Counted from the first letter of the stretch, positions 17,401 through 25,884 are shown. The stretch: DNA of 64,000 nt from Bacteroidales bacterium UBA5072 (GCA_002415855.1 DIAS01000015.1:45020-109019); one strand, 5' to 3'. Notes: a model not told the origin generated them from the sequence alone. Numbers and translations: made by a program.

Positions 17401-19044
17401 CCGGGGCATAAAATTGATACCATCATCGCCAAACTCCGGCATTCCACCCCCGGTATCACCCTGATATCTCCTCCGCCCCATCATGATATCTACTCCATTG
17501 AAGACCTTGCCCAGCTAATCTTTGATCTAAAATGTACCAATCCGCGGGCCAGGATCACAGTCAAGCTGGTTTCGGAAAAGGGTGTGGGAACCATTGCTGC
17601 GGGCGTGGCCAAAGCTCATGCCGACGGAATTACCATCAGCGGTTGTGAAGGAGGGACCGGAGCAAGCCCTGCCAGTTCAATAAAGCACGCGGGGTTACCA
17701 ATGGAACTGGGTATAGCGGAAGTTCAGCAGACCCTGGTGATCAACAACCTGCGTGATCGTGTTGTGCTGCAAACCGATGGACAGCTGAAAACAGGGAAGG
17801 ATGTGGTTTATGCGGGACTTCTGGGAGCCGAGGAATTCGGATTTGCCACGGGCTCACTTATCGTGCTGGGATGTATCATGATGCGCAAATGCCATCTGAA
17901 CACCTGTCCGGTTGGGGTGGCTACCCAAAATCCGGAACTGAGAAAGCGTTTTGTGGGGAAATCCCAATATCTCATCAACTACTTCCGCTTTGTAGCAACC
18001 GAGGTTCGGGAAATCATGGCTGAAATGGGATTCAGGAAATTTGACGATCTTGTCGGCCGTACCGATCTCCTGGAGCAGCGCAAGGATATCAACCACTGGA
18101 AGGCCGGCAAGCTCGACCTTTCACAAATCCTATACCGACCTGCCGAGTCAGCAAAATTCGATACCCATTGCACCTGTTTTCAGAAGCACAAGATCGACGA
18201 AGTGCTTGACCATGAGCTGATCAAGCTGGCCAACAAGGCCATCAAGAATTCGGAAAAGGTCTGGATATCACATGATATAACCAATACCGACCGGACCGTT
18301 GGTGCCATGCTGTCCGGTGAAATTACACGGATCTACGGTGAGGCAGGGCTGCCGGACGGAACAATCATCTGCAAGTTCAAAGGATCCGCAGGACAGTCTT
18401 TCGGAGCTTTCCTGGTGAAAGGAATTCAGTTTGAGCTCGAGGGCGACAGCAATGATTATCTGGGGAAAGGCCTGTCAGGCGGAAGGATTATTGTTGTGCC
18501 ACCCAGGGAATCAACGTTTAAACCCGATGAAAACATCATAGCAGGGAATACCCTTCTATATGGCGCAACCAGCGGAGAAGCCTACATACTCGGAGAGGTC
18601 GGCGGAAGGTTTGCAGTCCGTAACAGCGGGGCCATTGCTGTTGTGGAAGGTGCAGGTGATCATTGCTGTGAATACATGACCGGAGGGCGGGTCGTGGTGC
18701 TGGGCAGCGCAGGACGTAACTTTGCAGCGGGGATGAGCGGCGGTATTGCTTATGTGCTTGACAAAGACGGTGATTTTGACTATTTCTGCAACAAAGGCAT
18801 GGTTGAACTAAGCCAGGTGGGCGACAGGGACGACCTGATCGAACTGCAGCGATTGATACATAACCATTACCTCTATACACGCAGTGAACTGGCTGAGAAA
18901 ATCCTGGTGAACTGGGATGAATACCTGCCAAAATTCGTCAAGGTTATTCCGCTTGAATACAAGAAAGTACTTGAAGAACAGAAGATCTCGCAGCTGGTTC
19001 AGAAAATCCAGCGCACGGAGGATGAGCCACATTTCCATTATTAA
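14500..19044 (+). CDS. gltB: Glutamate synthase large subunit
   Basis: Makes glutamate from glutamine and 2-oxoglutarate with GltD supplying electrons. The 1514-residue length is normal. A short propeptide precedes the nucleophile Cys22 in KDSCGIGFVAQIRG, the class II glutamine amidotransferase N-terminus. The central domain and the FMN-binding synthase domain follow (NTGEGGEDSARFG, then GAKPGEGGQLPGHK). The 3Fe-4S cysteines are in CIMMRKCHLNTCPVG near 1125-1137. A C-terminal GXGXG-type beta-helix closes the protein (GLSGGRIIV, GATSGEAYILGEVGGRF). It is probably controlled by the leader attenuator upstream; gltD starts 31 nt downstream. Confidence 0.97.
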   Translation: MISKGMPEKKGLYDPSEEKDSCGIGFVAQIRGIKSHDIIHRGLEVLENMSHRGAESADNVTGDGAGILIQLPHSFLLSKGIKVPGEGRYGTGLVFLPQNEKDRKVCEKILVDTLVSEGLDVIGFRDVPVDNTILGEISKSSEPFIRQIFVAGNFEQDELERKLYISRKQAEKKVRDAEFESRSAFYLPSLSTKVMVYKGMFTSHQLRLYFTDLRDPRLESAIALIHSRFSTNTFPTWDLAQPFRYLGHNGEINTIKGNRMWMNAREALMKTGIIGEDLKKIFPVIEPEKSDSASLDNVLEFLVLTGKSLTHALSMLIPESWNDKNPIPESLKAFYEYHSTIMEPWDGPASIVFSDGRFIGGTLDRNGLRPSRYIITKDDMIVMGSEVGVQVFPPEQIKEKGRLRPGKILLVDTKFGIIVPDDELKRQLTERNPYANWLKENRIELGDIVVKQRVPTTLGDEHQHYLKVFGYTKEDFDVLIKPMAHEGQEPVSSMGNDTPLAVMSDKPQRLFNYFRQHFAQVTNPPIDPIREGLVMSLTNYIGSVSRNLLVESSAHCKLIKFRSPLVTNTDLGKIRNLDQDQFSHVVIPMLFAADTDDPGSTLEKAIREICSKAEEAVDKGCNFIILSDRGISPDLAPIPSLLAVSAVHHHLINTQKRMQVGLIVETAEPREVNHFALLFGYGASVVNPYGAFAIIERLCQTGEIREDYVTAREHFIKSIDKGLLKVMSKMGISTLRSYHGSQIFEAIGLSKEIADRFFTGTDSRIGGIGLEEIAREALIPHRMAYYPDNQENLEPETQGVYHYRRNGEQHAWNPETIGLLQWATRTNDYNKFKEFSALVDHENRKPQFIRGCVNLKKGNPVPLDEVEPVESILKRFVTGAMSYGSISKEAHEALAVAMNTIGGRSNTGEGGEDSARFGIREDGTSARSAIKQVASGRFGVTTNYLINADEIQIKVAQGAKPGEGGQLPGHKIDTIIAKLRHSTPGITLISPPPHHDIYSIEDLAQLIFDLKCTNPRARITVKLVSEKGVGTIAAGVAKAHADGITISGCEGGTGASPASSIKHAGLPMELGIAEVQQTLVINNLRDRVVLQTDGQLKTGKDVVYAGLLGAEEFGFATGSLIVLGCIMMRKCHLNTCPVGVATQNPELRKRFVGKSQYLINYFRFVATEVREIMAEMGFRKFDDLVGRTDLLEQRKDINHWKAGKLDLSQILYRPAESAKFDTHCTCFQKHKIDEVLDHELIKLANKAIKNSEKVWISHDITNTDRTVGAMLSGEITRIYGEAGLPDGTIICKFKGSAGQSFGAFLVKGIQFELEGDSNDYLGKGLSGGRIIVVPPRESTFKPDENIIAGNTLLYGATSGEAYILGEVGGRFAVRNSGAIAVVEGAGDHCCEYMTGGRVVVLGSAGRNFAAGMSGGIAYVLDKDGDFDYFCNKGMVELSQVGDRDDLIELQRLIHNHYLYTRSELAEKILVNWDEYLPKFVKVIPLEYKKVLEEQKISQLVQKIQRTEDEPHFHY

Positions 19045-19075
19045 CAGAATACTTGAACCGCTTATATACTAAGAT

Positions 19076-20500
19076 ATGGGAAACCCGAAAGGATTTATTC
19101 AGATAGCAAGAAAGGTTGCAGGATACAGACCCCTCAATGAAAGAACATCTGATTTTGGTGAGGTGGAACAAACCCTGAATGAACAGGACAGGCAGGACCA
19201 GGCCGCCAGGTGCATGGACTGCGGTGTACCTTTTTGTCAGTGGGGCTGTCCGGTGATGAACAATATGCCGGAATGGCAGGATGCAATCTTCCAGGGTAAC
19301 TGGCAAAGCGCCATTGACCTGCTGCATGTCACCAACAATTTTCCGGAATTTACGGGCAGGATTTGTCCTGCTCCGTGTGAAAACGCCTGTACGCTTAATA
19401 TTCATGGCGAGCCGGTAACGATCCGGGAAAATGAGGCAGCGGCAGCTGAAAAGGGATTTGAACTGGGCTTTGTAGTACCTAAACCTCCTGCACTACGCAC
19501 AGGCATGAAAGTTGCCGTTATCGGTTCAGGTCCGTCAGGACTGGCCTGCGCCGACCTGTTGAACAAATGGGGACACGAGGTGACTGTTTTTGAGAAAGAT
19601 GATGCTGTCGGAGGATTGCTGCGTTATGGCATTCCTGATTTCAAGCTTAACAAGAAGGTCATCGACCGCCGCCTGGATATCCTGCTGGAGGAAGGCCTGG
19701 TTTTCAAAACAAGCACCCATGTGGGCGTGGATATCCGGGGGGAAGAACTGTTAAAGGAATTTGATGCCATTTGCCTGACCATTGGTGCCATGAAACCCCG
19801 GGAACTGACAGTGGAAGGCGCCGGACTCAGGGGCATCCATTTTGCCATGGATTTTCTTACCCAGCAGAATAAAGTCAATCGTGGCATGCAAATCCCCGAA
19901 AAAGAGAGAATTCTGGCAACCGGCAAAAATGTTGTTGTTATCGGCGGAGGCGATACCGGCTCGGATTGTGTGGGAACTTCCATTCGCCAGGGTGCCAAAA
20001 GCGTGAGGCAAATAGAGATCATGCCAAAGCCTTCCGAATCGAGGCGCCAGGATAACCCCTGGCCTTACTGGGCCAACATCCTGCGCTATTCAAGCTCACA
20101 TGAGGAGGGCTGTGAACGCAGCTGGAGCCTGTCAACAAGAAAGTGTATCGGTGATAACGGATCGGTTAAGCAGCTCGAAGTGGTAGAGGTGGACTGGGTA
20201 AACAACAATGGCCGGATGGCCATGATTGAAAAGCCGGCAACAGCAAAGATCATCGAGGCTGATATGGTATTGCTGGCCATGGGATTTGTACATTGTGTGC
20301 ACGAAGGGATTGCAGGCGAATTCAAGCTCGATTTCGATACCCGCGGCAATATCAAGGTCGACAGGAACTTTCAGACCAGCAAGTCAAAAGTCTTTGCTGC
20401 CGGGGATGCCGCCATTGGCGCCAGCCTGGTGGTACGGGCAATCTTCCAGGGCCGGAGTCTGGCACGGGCTGTTGATAATTACCTGAAGAGAAAGGATTGA
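19076..20500 (+). CDS. gltD: Glutamate synthase small subunit
   Basis: The flavoprotein partner of GltB; it takes electrons from NADPH through FAD and 4Fe-4S clusters. The 474-residue protein has the N-terminal cysteine clusters CMDCGVPFCQWGCP near residues 46-58 and CPAPCENAC near 101, then FAD-binding VAVIGSGPSGLACA and NAD(P)-binding VVVIGGGDTGSDCVG motifs and the C-terminal VFAAGDAAIGASLVV. It forms an operon with gltB. Confidence 0.96.
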   Translation: MGNPKGFIQIARKVAGYRPLNERTSDFGEVEQTLNEQDRQDQAARCMDCGVPFCQWGCPVMNNMPEWQDAIFQGNWQSAIDLLHVTNNFPEFTGRICPAPCENACTLNIHGEPVTIRENEAAAAEKGFELGFVVPKPPALRTGMKVAVIGSGPSGLACADLLNKWGHEVTVFEKDDAVGGLLRYGIPDFKLNKKVIDRRLDILLEEGLVFKTSTHVGVDIRGEELLKEFDAICLTIGAMKPRELTVEGAGLRGIHFAMDFLTQQNKVNRGMQIPEKERILATGKNVVVIGGGDTGSDCVGTSIRQGAKSVRQIEIMPKPSESRRQDNPWPYWANILRYSSSHEEGCERSWSLSTRKCIGDNGSVKQLEVVEVDWVNNNGRMAMIEKPATAKIIEADMVLLAMGFVHCVHEGIAGEFKLDFDTRGNIKVDRNFQTSKSKVFAAGDAAIGASLVVRAIFQGRSLARAVDNYLKRKD

Positions 20501-20526
20501 CGAGATACGTCACCTAATAAAAAAAC

Positions 20527-21459
20527 ATGTCCACCGCATACAAAGGGATCCTTTACGCAGTTATCACGGCTGCCTTATGGAGCGTCCTGGCCATTGTTAT
20601 GAAGGTATCTCTGCGGGGACTAACACCGGCGGATATTACCTGGTTCAGGTTTGTCCTGGCATTTACCATCCTGGCATTTTATTATTATCTGAAAAAACCT
20701 CATTATCTGAGGATCCTGAAAAGGCCACCGCTGATCCTTGTTATCGCCACCCTTTGTCTGGCAGCAAATTACTATGGATTTATAGAAGGGGTAAACCTCA
20801 CAACCCCCAGCATTGCCCAGGTATTTATTCAGCTTGGGCCGGTTTTGCTGGCCGTGGCCGGCTTTATATTCTTCCGGGAAAAGGTAACCTGGAGGCAGAT
20901 TACGGGATTGATATTGTCTGCGGCCGGGCTGCTGGTCTTTTACAATGAGCAGCTCAATCTCATCGTTACGGGTAAGGCCGCGTTACACGCAGGGATCATC
21001 TGGATACTTGTTGCTGCGATCACCTGGGCAGTCTATTCTGTGCTGCTCAAGGTGTTGGTGACCAGATATCCGCCCATGCAACTCAACCTGGTTGTTTTCG
21101 GACTGCCGGCTATCCTTTATTTTCCCTTTGTGAACTTTCATCATTTTACCAGCCTCCATATTACCGGATGGCTGATATTGCTGTTCATGGGACTGAACAC
21201 ACTCATAGCTTACGGTTTGCTCTCCCTTGCGATCCATTATATTGAGGCCAATAAGATCAGCGTGATTTTAATCCTGAATCCCATCCTGACATTTGTGCTG
21301 ATGGCCGTTATCTCAGGTTCCGGAGCCACCTGGATACAGCATGAGCATTATTCCCTCATTACCCTTGCAGGGGCAATGATCGTCCTTGCTGGAGCCGTCC
21401 TTACCGTATTCAAAAAAAACAAATCCGCGAATGCCATAGGTTATCGAAACAATCGGTAA
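20527..21459 (+). CDS. DMT superfamily (EamA) permease
   Basis: A 310-residue membrane protein with about ten hydrophobic segments arranged as two EamA repeats. The first starts MSTAYKGILYAVITAALWSV; the second starts near residue 150 (ALHAGIIWILVAAITWAVY). Each repeat ends with the usual LGPVLLAVAGFIFFREK-like or NPILTFVLMAVI helix. The family exports amino acids or other small metabolites. The position directly after gltBD is suggestive, but the substrate cannot be read from sequence. Confidence 0.85.
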   Translation: MSTAYKGILYAVITAALWSVLAIVMKVSLRGLTPADITWFRFVLAFTILAFYYYLKKPHYLRILKRPPLILVIATLCLAANYYGFIEGVNLTTPSIAQVFIQLGPVLLAVAGFIFFREKVTWRQITGLILSAAGLLVFYNEQLNLIVTGKAALHAGIIWILVAAITWAVYSVLLKVLVTRYPPMQLNLVVFGLPAILYFPFVNFHHFTSLHITGWLILLFMGLNTLIAYGLLSLAIHYIEANKISVILILNPILTFVLMAVISGSGATWIQHEHYSLITLAGAMIVLAGAVLTVFKKNKSANAIGYRNNR

Positions 21460-21467
21460 CTTTATTA

Positions 21468-21475
21468 TATATTTG
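21468..21475 (+). promoter_or_regulatory. -7 box before the GH3-family gene
   Basis: TATATTTG matches the -7 consensus and lies 17 nt before the ATG at 21493. No good -33 TTG is visible 19-21 nt upstream. The box also lies just after the stop of the permease gene. Confidence 0.4.
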
Positions 21476-21492
21476 CCTTCTATCTGTTTCCC

Positions 21493-23019
21493 ATGCCCAT
21501 CCTGACTTCAATAATCAACTGGCTGAATGTGAAAAGGGTCCATCAAATGGACCTTTTCAGGAAATATCCGGCGGAAGTACAGTTGGAAACCTTTCAAAAG
21601 CTCGTCAGCCGTGCCGAGGGAACAGAATGGGGGAGGAAATACGGATATGCATCCTTCAGCAGCATTGCGGATTTTCAGGCAAGCGTTCCCATACAGACCT
21701 ACGAAGAGGTCAAACCTTTTGTTGACAGGCTAAGGCAGGGTGAGCAAAACCTCCTTTGGCCGGGTGACATCAAATGGTTTGCCAAGTCCTCCGGCACAAC
21801 CAATGACAAAAGTAAGTTCATCCCGGTGAGCAGCGAATCGCTGAAGGAATGTCATTTCAAGGGAGGGAAAGATGTACTGGCCATTTATTGCCAGAATAAT
21901 CCTGAAACCAGGATCTTTTCGGGAAAGGGATTAACCCTGGGCGGAAGCCATAAGATCGATAATTTTAACAACCAGTCGTACTATGGTGATCTGTCAGCCA
22001 TCCTCATTGAGAATTTACCCTTCTGGACAGAATTCATCCGTACGCCCAGCCAGGAAGTTGCCCTGCTGGAAAGATTCGAGGAGAAGCTGGAAAAAATTGC
22101 AGGAGAATCCGTGCAGGAAAACGTTACCAGTATTGCAGGTGTTCCGTCATGGAATCTTGTAATGCTGAAGTATATTGTTGAACATACCGGCAAGAGCAAT
22201 GTGCTTGAGGTATGGCCCGGACTGGAACTTTTCATCCACGGAGGGGTCAGCTTCACACCTTACCGGGAACAGTTCAAAAAACTGATCCCTTCGGAAAAAA
22301 TGAATTATGTTGAGGCATACAATGCTTCCGAGGGCTTTTTTGCTATCCAGGACGACCCGTCCGCATCGGATATGCTGCTCATGCTTGATTATGGGATCTT
22401 TTATGAGTTCGTTCCCGTGGAACAGCTGGAAACGGACAATCCCGACTCACTAACCATCAGCCAGGTAGAAAAGGATACGAATTACGCCCTGGTTATTTCC
22501 ACCAATTCGGGGCTGTGGCGTTACATGATCGGGGATACGGTGAGATTTACCTCGCTGTATCCGCATAAAGTAGTTATTTCTGGCAGAACCAAGCATTTTA
22601 TCAATGTCTTCGGCGAAGAAGTTATCGTCGATAATGCCGATAAAGCGCTAAGAATCGCCTGCGATAAGACCGGCGCGGAAATTATCGATTACACGGCTGC
22701 ACCGGTATACATGAGCGATGAACACCAGGGCGCACATGAATGGCTGATCGAGTTCAGCAACCTGCCGGATGAACCGGATTACTTTGCGGCACTCCTTGAT
22801 CATGCGTTGATGTCGATCAATTCTGATTACGAGGCCAAACGGTACCGGAACCTCACCCTGGATAAACCCATCGTTCATGTGGCAGCTCCGGGTACGTTTT
22901 ACCGCTGGCTGCAGGAAAAAGGGAAGCTCGGCGGGCAGAACAAGGTACCCAGGTTGTCCAATGAACGAAAATACCTTGAGGAATTACTTGAAATTCATGC
23001 ACGGATTAAAGCAAAATAA
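21493..23019 (+). CDS. GH3 family acyl-adenylate/amidosynthetase-like protein
   Basis: A 508-residue protein of the GH3 family, related to plant auxin amidosynthetases and to the ANL adenylating enzymes. The phosphate-loop motif is KWFAKSSGTTNDKSKFIPVS near residues 95-114. Further conserved parts are NASEGFFA near residue 278 and LWRYMIGDTVRFTSL near 340. Bacterial GH3 proteins are widespread in Bacteroidota but their acid and amine substrates are mostly unknown. The deoxynucleoside kinase starts 3 nt after its stop, so they share a transcript. Confidence 0.88.
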   Translation: MPILTSIINWLNVKRVHQMDLFRKYPAEVQLETFQKLVSRAEGTEWGRKYGYASFSSIADFQASVPIQTYEEVKPFVDRLRQGEQNLLWPGDIKWFAKSSGTTNDKSKFIPVSSESLKECHFKGGKDVLAIYCQNNPETRIFSGKGLTLGGSHKIDNFNNQSYYGDLSAILIENLPFWTEFIRTPSQEVALLERFEEKLEKIAGESVQENVTSIAGVPSWNLVMLKYIVEHTGKSNVLEVWPGLELFIHGGVSFTPYREQFKKLIPSEKMNYVEAYNASEGFFAIQDDPSASDMLLMLDYGIFYEFVPVEQLETDNPDSLTISQVEKDTNYALVISTNSGLWRYMIGDTVRFTSLYPHKVVISGRTKHFINVFGEEVIVDNADKALRIACDKTGAEIIDYTAAPVYMSDEHQGAHEWLIEFSNLPDEPDYFAALLDHALMSINSDYEAKRYRNLTLDKPIVHVAAPGTFYRWLQEKGKLGGQNKVPRLSNERKYLEELLEIHARIKAK

Positions 23020-23022
23020 CCT

Positions 23023-23643
23023 ATGAGTATGCACATTGCAGTTGCCGGGAATATCGGCTCGGGCAAAACCACCCTGACCAGCCTTCTTTCCAAAAACTTT
23101 GGCTGGGATGCCCATTACGAGGATGTGGAAGACAATCCCTACCTGAATGATTTTTACAATGACATGCAACGCTGGTCCTTTAACCTGCAGATTTATTTTC
23201 TGAATACAAGGTTCAACCAGGTGTTATCTTTCCGCCGTTCGGGCAAAACACTGGTACAGGACCGGACGATCTATGAAGATGCCTATATCTTCGCTCCTAA
23301 CCTGCACTCCATGGGACTTATGTCCACCCGTGATTTCGAGAATTACTTCACCTTGTTCAACATGCTGGGTTCACTGATCCAACCCCCCGACCTGGTTATT
23401 TACCTGCGTGCTTCCGTTCCGACACTGGTTAAACAAATTCAGAAGCGCGGAAGGAAATATGAGGACAACATCCGGCTGGATTACCTCAAAAGGCTGAACG
23501 AGCGTTATGAAGCATGGGTTGAATCCTATAAACTTGGCAAGCTGCTGATTGTCGACGTGGACACTATCAATTTCATCGATAAACCCGAAGACCTCAGCGT
23601 GGTGATCGACAAGGTAAATGCCTCCGTGCACGGACTGTTTTAG
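23023..23643 (+). CDS. Deoxynucleoside kinase
   Basis: A 206-residue salvage kinase of the dNK/dGK-dAK family. The P-loop is GNIGSGKTT at about residues 9-17. The substrate-binding motif is QDRTIYEDAYIFAPNL near residue 82. The lid region is QKRGRKYEDNIRLDYL. Phosphorylates a deoxynucleoside, probably a purine one, using a nucleoside triphosphate. ATG 23023 and a second ATG two codons later are both possible. It is cotranscribed with the GH3-family gene. Confidence 0.9.
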   Translation: MSMHIAVAGNIGSGKTTLTSLLSKNFGWDAHYEDVEDNPYLNDFYNDMQRWSFNLQIYFLNTRFNQVLSFRRSGKTLVQDRTIYEDAYIFAPNLHSMGLMSTRDFENYFTLFNMLGSLIQPPDLVIYLRASVPTLVKQIQKRGRKYEDNIRLDYLKRLNERYEAWVESYKLGKLLIVDVDTINFIDKPEDLSVVIDKVNASVHGLF

Positions 23644-23656
23644 GCACCAGTGGGCA

Positions 23657-23692
23657 ACGCTCAGGGTGACCTTTGCCTGCCAGGCTGAGCGT
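23657..23692. terminator. Hairpin between convergent genes
   Basis: ACGCTCAG (23657-23664) and CTGAGCGT (23685-23692) form an 8-bp stem in the 53-bp gap between the converging kinase genes. No strong T tract follows on either strand, so a bidirectional terminator is plausible but not proven. Confidence 0.4.
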
Positions 23693-23696
23693 AAGC

Positions 23697-24686
23697 CTAG
23701 TTTGTTAATATACTGTTGTCTATTGTATTTCTGATCTCTGCCCAAACCTCATTCCGTATTTTGGCCCCCGCTTCCTCAATTACTTTACCGGCAAGCAGCG
23801 ACCCGATCTTCCCGCATTGCACCGGGTTGAGTTCCCGGATGTAACCGTACAAATACCCGGCAGCGTATAGGTCGCCTGCTCCCGTGGTATCCATACACTT
23901 CACCGGGATGGCATCAACGGCATATTTTTCGCCCTGATGGTGGATCAGGGATCCCTTTGAACCGACCTTGACGATGGCTGTATCACAGAGGACGGAAAAG
24001 ACTTCAAGCGATTTGTGCGGATCTGATTCTCCGGTAAATGACCTGGCTTCTTCTTCATTGGCGAAGACGATGGGTTTGTATTGCCCGATAAGCCGCTTCA
24101 GGAAGGCAAGGTTCGCTTCAACCACGTTATAACTGGCCAGGTCGAGCGACACGGTCATACCCTGCTGCTGCGCCAGAATGAAAGCGGTTTCTACGAGTGA
24201 CTGGTTGGGAACCAGGTACCCTTCGAGGTGCAGGTGATCATAATTGCGAAAAAGGGAGGCATTTAACCGGTTGGCGGACAGTTCAACGGCAGCTCCCAGG
24301 TAAGTGGCAAAAGTACGTTCACCGCCCGGTGAAACCAGTGAAATGGCAGTACCGGTACCGGTATTCCCGGGTGAAAGCACCGGTGCGATCCCGCTTTCTT
24401 TCAGGTCTTTTTCGAAGAACCCGCCCAAAACATCCTCCCCTACGGTTCCGATAAAGGCTGTTTCCACCCCAAGCCGGGCTAATCCGTGAATGGTGTTGGC
24501 TGACGATCCTCCTGATGCCATGTGCTTTTTGAGCGAACGACCGGCTTCTTCTACCTCCCGGGCCTTGCCGGCATCCACCAGCTGCATGCTGCCGCTGGGC
24601 AGATCAAACTTCCTGAGCAGAGCATCATTCTCCAAGAAGAGGATGATGTCGACGAGTGCATTACCGATTCCGAGTATTTTTTTCAT
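23697..24686 (-). CDS. PfkB-family sugar/adenosine kinase
   Basis: A 329-residue ribokinase-fold protein. The N-terminus MKKILGIGNALVDI and the glycine-rich GGSSANTIHGLARLG near residue 58 are typical of adenosine kinase-like members. The second PfkB signature with the catalytic aspartate is DTTGAGDLYAAGYLYG near residue 264. It phosphorylates a nucleoside or sugar; adenosine is the best guess from the N-terminal region. It converges on the deoxynucleoside kinase, so this spot holds two nucleoside salvage enzymes. Confidence 0.88.
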   Translation of the reverse strand: MKKILGIGNALVDIILFLENDALLRKFDLPSGSMQLVDAGKAREVEEAGRSLKKHMASGGSSANTIHGLARLGVETAFIGTVGEDVLGGFFEKDLKESGIAPVLSPGNTGTGTAISLVSPGGERTFATYLGAAVELSANRLNASLFRNYDHLHLEGYLVPNQSLVETAFILAQQQGMTVSLDLASYNVVEANLAFLKRLIGQYKPIVFANEEEARSFTGESDPHKSLEVFSVLCDTAIVKVGSKGSLIHHQGEKYAVDAIPVKCMDTTGAGDLYAAGYLYGYIRELNPVQCGKIGSLLAGKVIEEAGAKIRNEVWAEIRNTIDNSILTN

Positions 24687-24720
24687 GGGTAATTACAGGA
24701 TTTTTACATATTAATTTAAC

Positions 24721-24793
24721 CACAAAGAACACAAAGAAAAACACGAAGACCACAAAGGGTTACGTGCATTGAATAACTCTTTGTGGTCTTTTT
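24721..24793. repeat. CACAAAG-type repeat with a 12-bp inverted repeat
   Basis: Direct repeats CACAAAGA at 24721 and ACAAAGA at 24731 lead into AAGACCACAAAG (24746-24757). Its exact reverse complement CTTTGTGGTCTT lies at 24779-24790, followed by TTT. The stem is 12 bp with a 21-nt loop. It could terminate plus-strand transcription or be a copy of a dispersed intergenic repeat. It lies between the PfkB gene and tRNA-Asn. Confidence 0.6.
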
Positions 24794-24798
24794 GCATG

Positions 24799-24872
24799 CT
24801 CCTCAGCTAAGACTCGAACTTAGGACCCTCTGGTTAACAGCCAGATGCTCTAACCAACTGAGCTACTGAGGA
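24799..24872 (-). tRNA. tRNA-Asn (anticodon GUU)
   Basis: On the minus strand the 74-nt sequence folds as a cloverleaf. The acceptor arms are TCCTCAG and CTGAGGA. The D stem is GCTC/GAGC. The anticodon stem TCTGG/CCAGA encloses the loop CTGTTAA with anticodon GTT. The T stem CTAAG/CTTAG encloses TTCGAGT. The discriminator is G. The 3' CCA is not encoded. Confidence 0.97.
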
Positions 24873-24885
24873 ATTTTTCAGGCTG

Positions 24886-24917
24886 CAAAAATAATAGATT
24901 CAGTTGAATTTTGCAAA
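24886..24917 (-). promoter_or_regulatory. Promoter of tRNA-Asn
   Basis: On the minus strand TTTG (24917-24914) and TATTTTTG (24893-24886), with 20 nt between TTG and the -7 box, match the Bacteroidota promoter. Transcription would start a few bases before the mature 5' end at 24872. The rest of the interval from here to 25062 shows nothing I can name. Confidence 0.65.
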
Positions 24918-25062
24918 GGAAATGTTTGAATTCTGTGACAGGTTTCTCTGAAACTGTTGTTTCTCCCTGCACGGGAGTCACAAATGCCAGTGCAGCGAAG
25001 CGTATGCCTTCTTAAAATTGTGTTGGAAAGACAGGGTTAATGAAGCAATCTGTCAAAATTTA

Positions 25063-25093
25063 TTTGACTTAACATTTTATTGCCCTAACTTTA
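25063..25093 (+). promoter_or_regulatory. Candidate promoter of the lipoprotein gene
   Basis: TTTG at 25063-25066 and TAACTTTA at 25086-25093 are 19 nt apart; only the last base of the -7 box departs from consensus. This would give a leader of about 80 nt. Confidence 0.4.
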
Positions 25094-25182
25094 ATTATAA
25101 AATTGATATGCAGTGGCTTTATTGCAGAACACCTGTTATTGCCCTTTGTAGTTTTAATGCTGATTATTAACTTAAAACCTGC

Positions 25183-25713
25183 ATGATGAAAGCATACGTT
25201 TTTATAATATTGAATGGCTGCCTGCTGTTTACTGCAGCCTGTAAGAAAGACAACGAGGAGGAACTTCAGAACATACCGGACCAGCTTTTCGGTTCCTGGG
25301 CATACCATGAGGAAGAGACCTGGCCGGTTCAGGATGTAGGCTTCTTTTATAAATTCAAAATGACAGATGTCTTGCACGGCAGTTATGAATTTCTGTGGCA
25401 GGAGGAATATCCTGTGGAAAACAACATAGTAAGTCCGGGTGCAGAGAAAGGTTCCTTTGTGATCAGCAATGACAGGATCATGCTCACAGCCACTGATTTC
25501 GGTTCACAAATGGAAATTGGCACCGGAGACCTTCTGGACAGCATCAGCTGGTACACCGAGGATGACACGGAATTTCAGGTATTTGAATCCATGGGCTCCA
25601 TGCTTTACAGGTTTGATGGAGATACCCTGGTTTTGTTTGACGATTTTGAAGGAGATGGCATTCCCGATTATGAAACGCCTTTCATCAGGGAGAACTGGAC
25701 CATGCCGGAGTAA
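25183..25713 (+). CDS. Predicted lipoprotein of unknown function
   Basis: A 176-residue protein with a signal peptide and lipobox: MMKAYVFIILNGCLLFTAAC, where the last Cys would be lipidated. KKDNEEE follows and argues for the usual Bacteroidota handling of lipoproteins. The mature part is acidic and rich in aromatic residues (FGSWAYHEEETWP, SISWYTEDDTEF) and resembles the lipocalin-like small Bacteroidota lipoproteins only in general character. I do not recognise a named family. It is a single gene between two tRNAs on the other strand. Confidence 0.75.
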   Translation: MMKAYVFIILNGCLLFTAACKKDNEEELQNIPDQLFGSWAYHEEETWPVQDVGFFYKFKMTDVLHGSYEFLWQEEYPVENNIVSPGAEKGSFVISNDRIMLTATDFGSQMEIGTGDLLDSISWYTEDDTEFQVFESMGSMLYRFDGDTLVLFDDFEGDGIPDYETPFIRENWTMPE

Positions 25714-25737
25714 AATATTCGATAACCGGATTAAAAC

Positions 25738-25773
25738 AAAACCGCCTGAAATTCATTGATCTCAGGCGGTTTT
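25738..25773. terminator. Bidirectional intrinsic terminator
   Basis: AAAACCGCCTGA (25738-25749) and TCAGGCGGTTTT (25762-25773) form a 12-bp stem with a 12-nt loop, giving a T tract on both strands. It serves the lipoprotein gene on the plus strand and tRNA-Gln on the minus strand. Confidence 0.8.
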
Positions 25774-25796
25774 GAAAACTTCACTTATTCACCTCG

Positions 25797-25867
25797 TTGT
25801 CCGATCAGGATTCGAACCTGAACAGGCAGAACCAAAATCTGCAGTGCTACCGTTACACCATCGGACA
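25797..25867 (-). tRNA. tRNA-Gln (anticodon UUG)
   Basis: On the minus strand 71 nt fold as a tRNA. The acceptor arms are TGTCCGA and TCGGACA. The D stem is GTGT/GCAC with a G-T pair. The anticodon stem GCAGA/TCTGC has the loop TTTTGGT, anticodon TTG. The T stem TCAGG/CCTGA encloses TTCGAAT. The discriminator is A. CCA is not encoded. Confidence 0.96.
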
Positions 25868-25884
25868 GCGCATTTTCGAGGTTG

